Assembly (NCBI GenBank): GCA_963696505.1
Contig: CAVOKN010000013.1
Location: 109,496 to 173,495 of the forward strand
Direction of reading: 5' to 3'
Origin: CAVOKN01 sp963696505
Lineage (GTDB): Bacteria; Pseudomonadota; Gammaproteobacteria; Burkholderiales; Rhodocyclaceae
Length of the DNA: 64,000 nt
This document shows positions 62,587 through 64,000 of the stretch, one piece after another (the stretch's first letter is position 1; every line of letters begins with the position of its first letter). A program made the translations under genes and the position numbers. The notes beneath the pieces are model-generated. The model did no database searches and was not told the DNA's origin. It was given only the letters and a program-made list of their open reading frames with translations.

Positions 62587-64000
62587 CTCTCGGGGGCGCT
62601 CATCCGCGATCTGGCCGCTGCCATCGCGGTCGAGGCCTCGGGGCCGGCAGGGTGACCTGGAAGGTCGTTCCCACGCCGGGCGCTCTCCACGAAGATCCCG
62701 CCCCGTGCTCCTGGATGATACCGTAGGTCACGGCCAGGCCGAGCCCGGTGCCCCGGCCCATCCTTGGTGGTGAAGAACGGATCGTAAATGCGCATGATGT
62801 CTTCGGTCGATGCCCTGGCCCGTATCGCGGATATCGGTCAAGATGTTGCCGTCGCTTGCTGGGTCCGAATTTTCATCCGGCCGCCTGGGCATGGCATCCC
62901 TGGCGTTCAGGATCAGGTTGACGAAGACCTGCTGCAGGCGCTGCTGTTGCCGGGCACCGGGACCTCCTCGTGAAGCTCGCGCCGCACCTCGATTGGCGCT
63001 TCGGAGTTGGTGCTCCAGCAGGGACAGCACGTCGCGAATGAGCGTGTTGAGGTCGAGAGGCTCGAATCGCGTCCCGTTCATGCGGGAAAAGTTGAACAGA
63101 TTGTTGACGATCTCTGCCGCCCGAAAGGTCTGTTTTTCGATCTTGGGCAGCGCTCGTACGCGGGTCATCTCGCCGGTCTGGCGCGCAGCATCTGGGTGTA
63201 GCTGGAGATCCCGGCCATGGGGGTGTTGACCTCGTGGGCCACGCCGGCAGCGAGCAGGCCGATAGAGGCCATCTTCTCGGCGTGCAGCAGCTGCTCCTCG
63301 AGCTGAACTCGGGCGCTGAGGTCGTCGAGGATCAGGAGGGTCCCGGCGCTCGCCCGGCCCAGCTCGAAGGGTGCGACCGAGACGTTGACTCCAGGCGCGG
63401 CCCTGGGTCGGGCAGGTGCAGCTTGTACACCTGGGCTATCTCGTCGGGGTCGTCCATCACCAGGTGCTCCGGATGGGCTCGAGGAAGCCCTCCGGGAAGA
63501 CGTCCTCCAGCGGCGGCCCACCACCTTCTCGCGTCGGCGGCCAGAGCCCTTCGATGGCGCGGTTCCACCGAACGATCTGGCCCTCGAGGTCCAGGACGAG
63601 GATGCCCGAGCCCATGCTCTCGAGGATGTTCGCGTTGTACTCTGTCAGCGCCTCGAGCTCCTTGCCTTCTCGCGAGGCTCGCGTAGAGGCGGGCGTTCGA
63701 GAAGGCCGTGGCCGCCTGGCCAGCCAAGGCCTGCAGCAGGTCGACCTCCTCGCTGTTGAGTGGCTCGAGGCCGTCCTTGCGCCCTACGCCCAGCACGCCG
63801 ATCAGCTCGCCCTTGACCCGGCAGGGGAAGTAGTACGACAGGTTCAGCGGGCCCGCCTCCGGGAAGTCCTGCGGGCCGGCCTCGGCGTTGACCGGCTGGC
63901 CGGCTTCCAGGCGGGCCACCAGCGGCCCGTCGGCGGGCAGGCGCAGGGTCTCGGTGCCCGGCGCGCCGCCGCGCGAGGTGAAAGCCGAGAAGGAGCCGTC
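62583..64000 (-). CDS. GAF-PAS sensor histidine kinase, 5' end outside window (many frameshifts)
   Basis: Partial gene entering from the right edge. A GAF domain (LSYYFPCRVKGELIGVLGVG, LLQALAGQAATAFSNARLYA), a PAS-like segment, the phosphoacceptor box AEKMASIGLLAAGVAHEVNT followed by PMAGISSYTQMLRA, KQTFRAAEIVNNLFNFSRMN, and ATPase motifs (VFVNLILNARDAMP, DTGQGI, DPFFTTK). The HEVNTPxAGISSYTQML pattern is typical of Acidobacteria-like kinases in my experience. Stop overlaps the regulator start. Several single-base breaks per kilobase or more. Confidence 0.65.

Overview
The window is high-GC DNA that reads as a betaproteobacterium, probably near Rhodocyclales or Burkholderiales. The evidence is the queA-tgt-yajC-secD-secF order, a pcm-rhodanese-tolC cluster, a cytochrome b561 and a cytochrome c', and Rpf/DSF-type genes. 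These are family-level recognitions made by eye; no search was run. The last ~3.2 kb (60.8-64.0 kb) looks different and may be foreign or misassembled.

Layout. (1) 0.1-0.7 kb: a secreted hexapeptide-repeat/glycine-rich protein. (2) 0.75-6.6 kb, minus strand: a heavy-metal RND efflux operon in the order membrane-fusion protein, pump, DUF3240 protein, outer-membrane channel. (3) 6.9-7.8 kb: an EamA transporter. (4) 7.9-12.4 kb: a four-gene 2-oxoacid:acceptor oxidoreductase operon (gamma, alpha, beta, NAD(P)H-flavoprotein). (5) 12.5-20.6 kb: its own sigma70-like promoter, a giant fused pyruvate:ferredoxin-oxidoreductase-like protein and a fused Nfn-like flavoprotein, then a strong terminator. 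Regions 4 and 5 form a low-potential electron module linking 2-oxoacids, ferredoxin and NAD(P)H. (6) 20.9-25.0 kb: an RpfC-like hybrid kinase and an RpfF-like synthase of diffusible signal factor. (7) 25.4-28.6 kb: a secreted caspase-like protein with an EF-hand, a protein with the catalytic signature of the Burkholderia lethal factor 1/CNF deamidases fused to a decayed toxin-antitoxin pair, and an intact PIN toxin-antitoxin pair. (8) 28.6-35.5 kb: a gene-poor island that ends at a tRNA-Leu gene. It carries att-like tRNA fragments, a segmental duplication, HicA/DUF1902 and VapBC modules, hairpin elements, a transposase scrap and unknown genes. (9) 35.5-42.0 kb: tRNA-Leu, queA, tgt, yajC, secD, secF and cytochrome b561. 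(10) 42.6-48.6 kb: a two-component system, cytochrome c', purB, a glutathione S-transferase and two small secreted proteins. (11) 48.7-53.1 kb: a second two-component system facing tolC, rhodanese and pcm. (12) 53.3-58.3 kb: an AcrB-type RND pump, its fusion lipoprotein, and a TetR repressor with a clear operator. (13) 58.3-60.8 kb: a ferredoxin-NADP reductase and small proteins. (14) 60.8-64.0 kb: a DUF4388 protein, an NtrC-type regulator and a GAF-PAS sensor kinase, full of frameshifts.

Many otherwise well conserved genes carry one or more single-base frameshifts (near 335, 7037, 10842, 26770, 27799, 30540, 38309, 41440, 41722, 43889, 44204, 56738, 57175, 57222, and very many after 61 kb). 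Because they hit essential genes such as yajC, most are probably sequencing errors and not true pseudogenes. Broken genes are therefore given here with their reconstructed extents.
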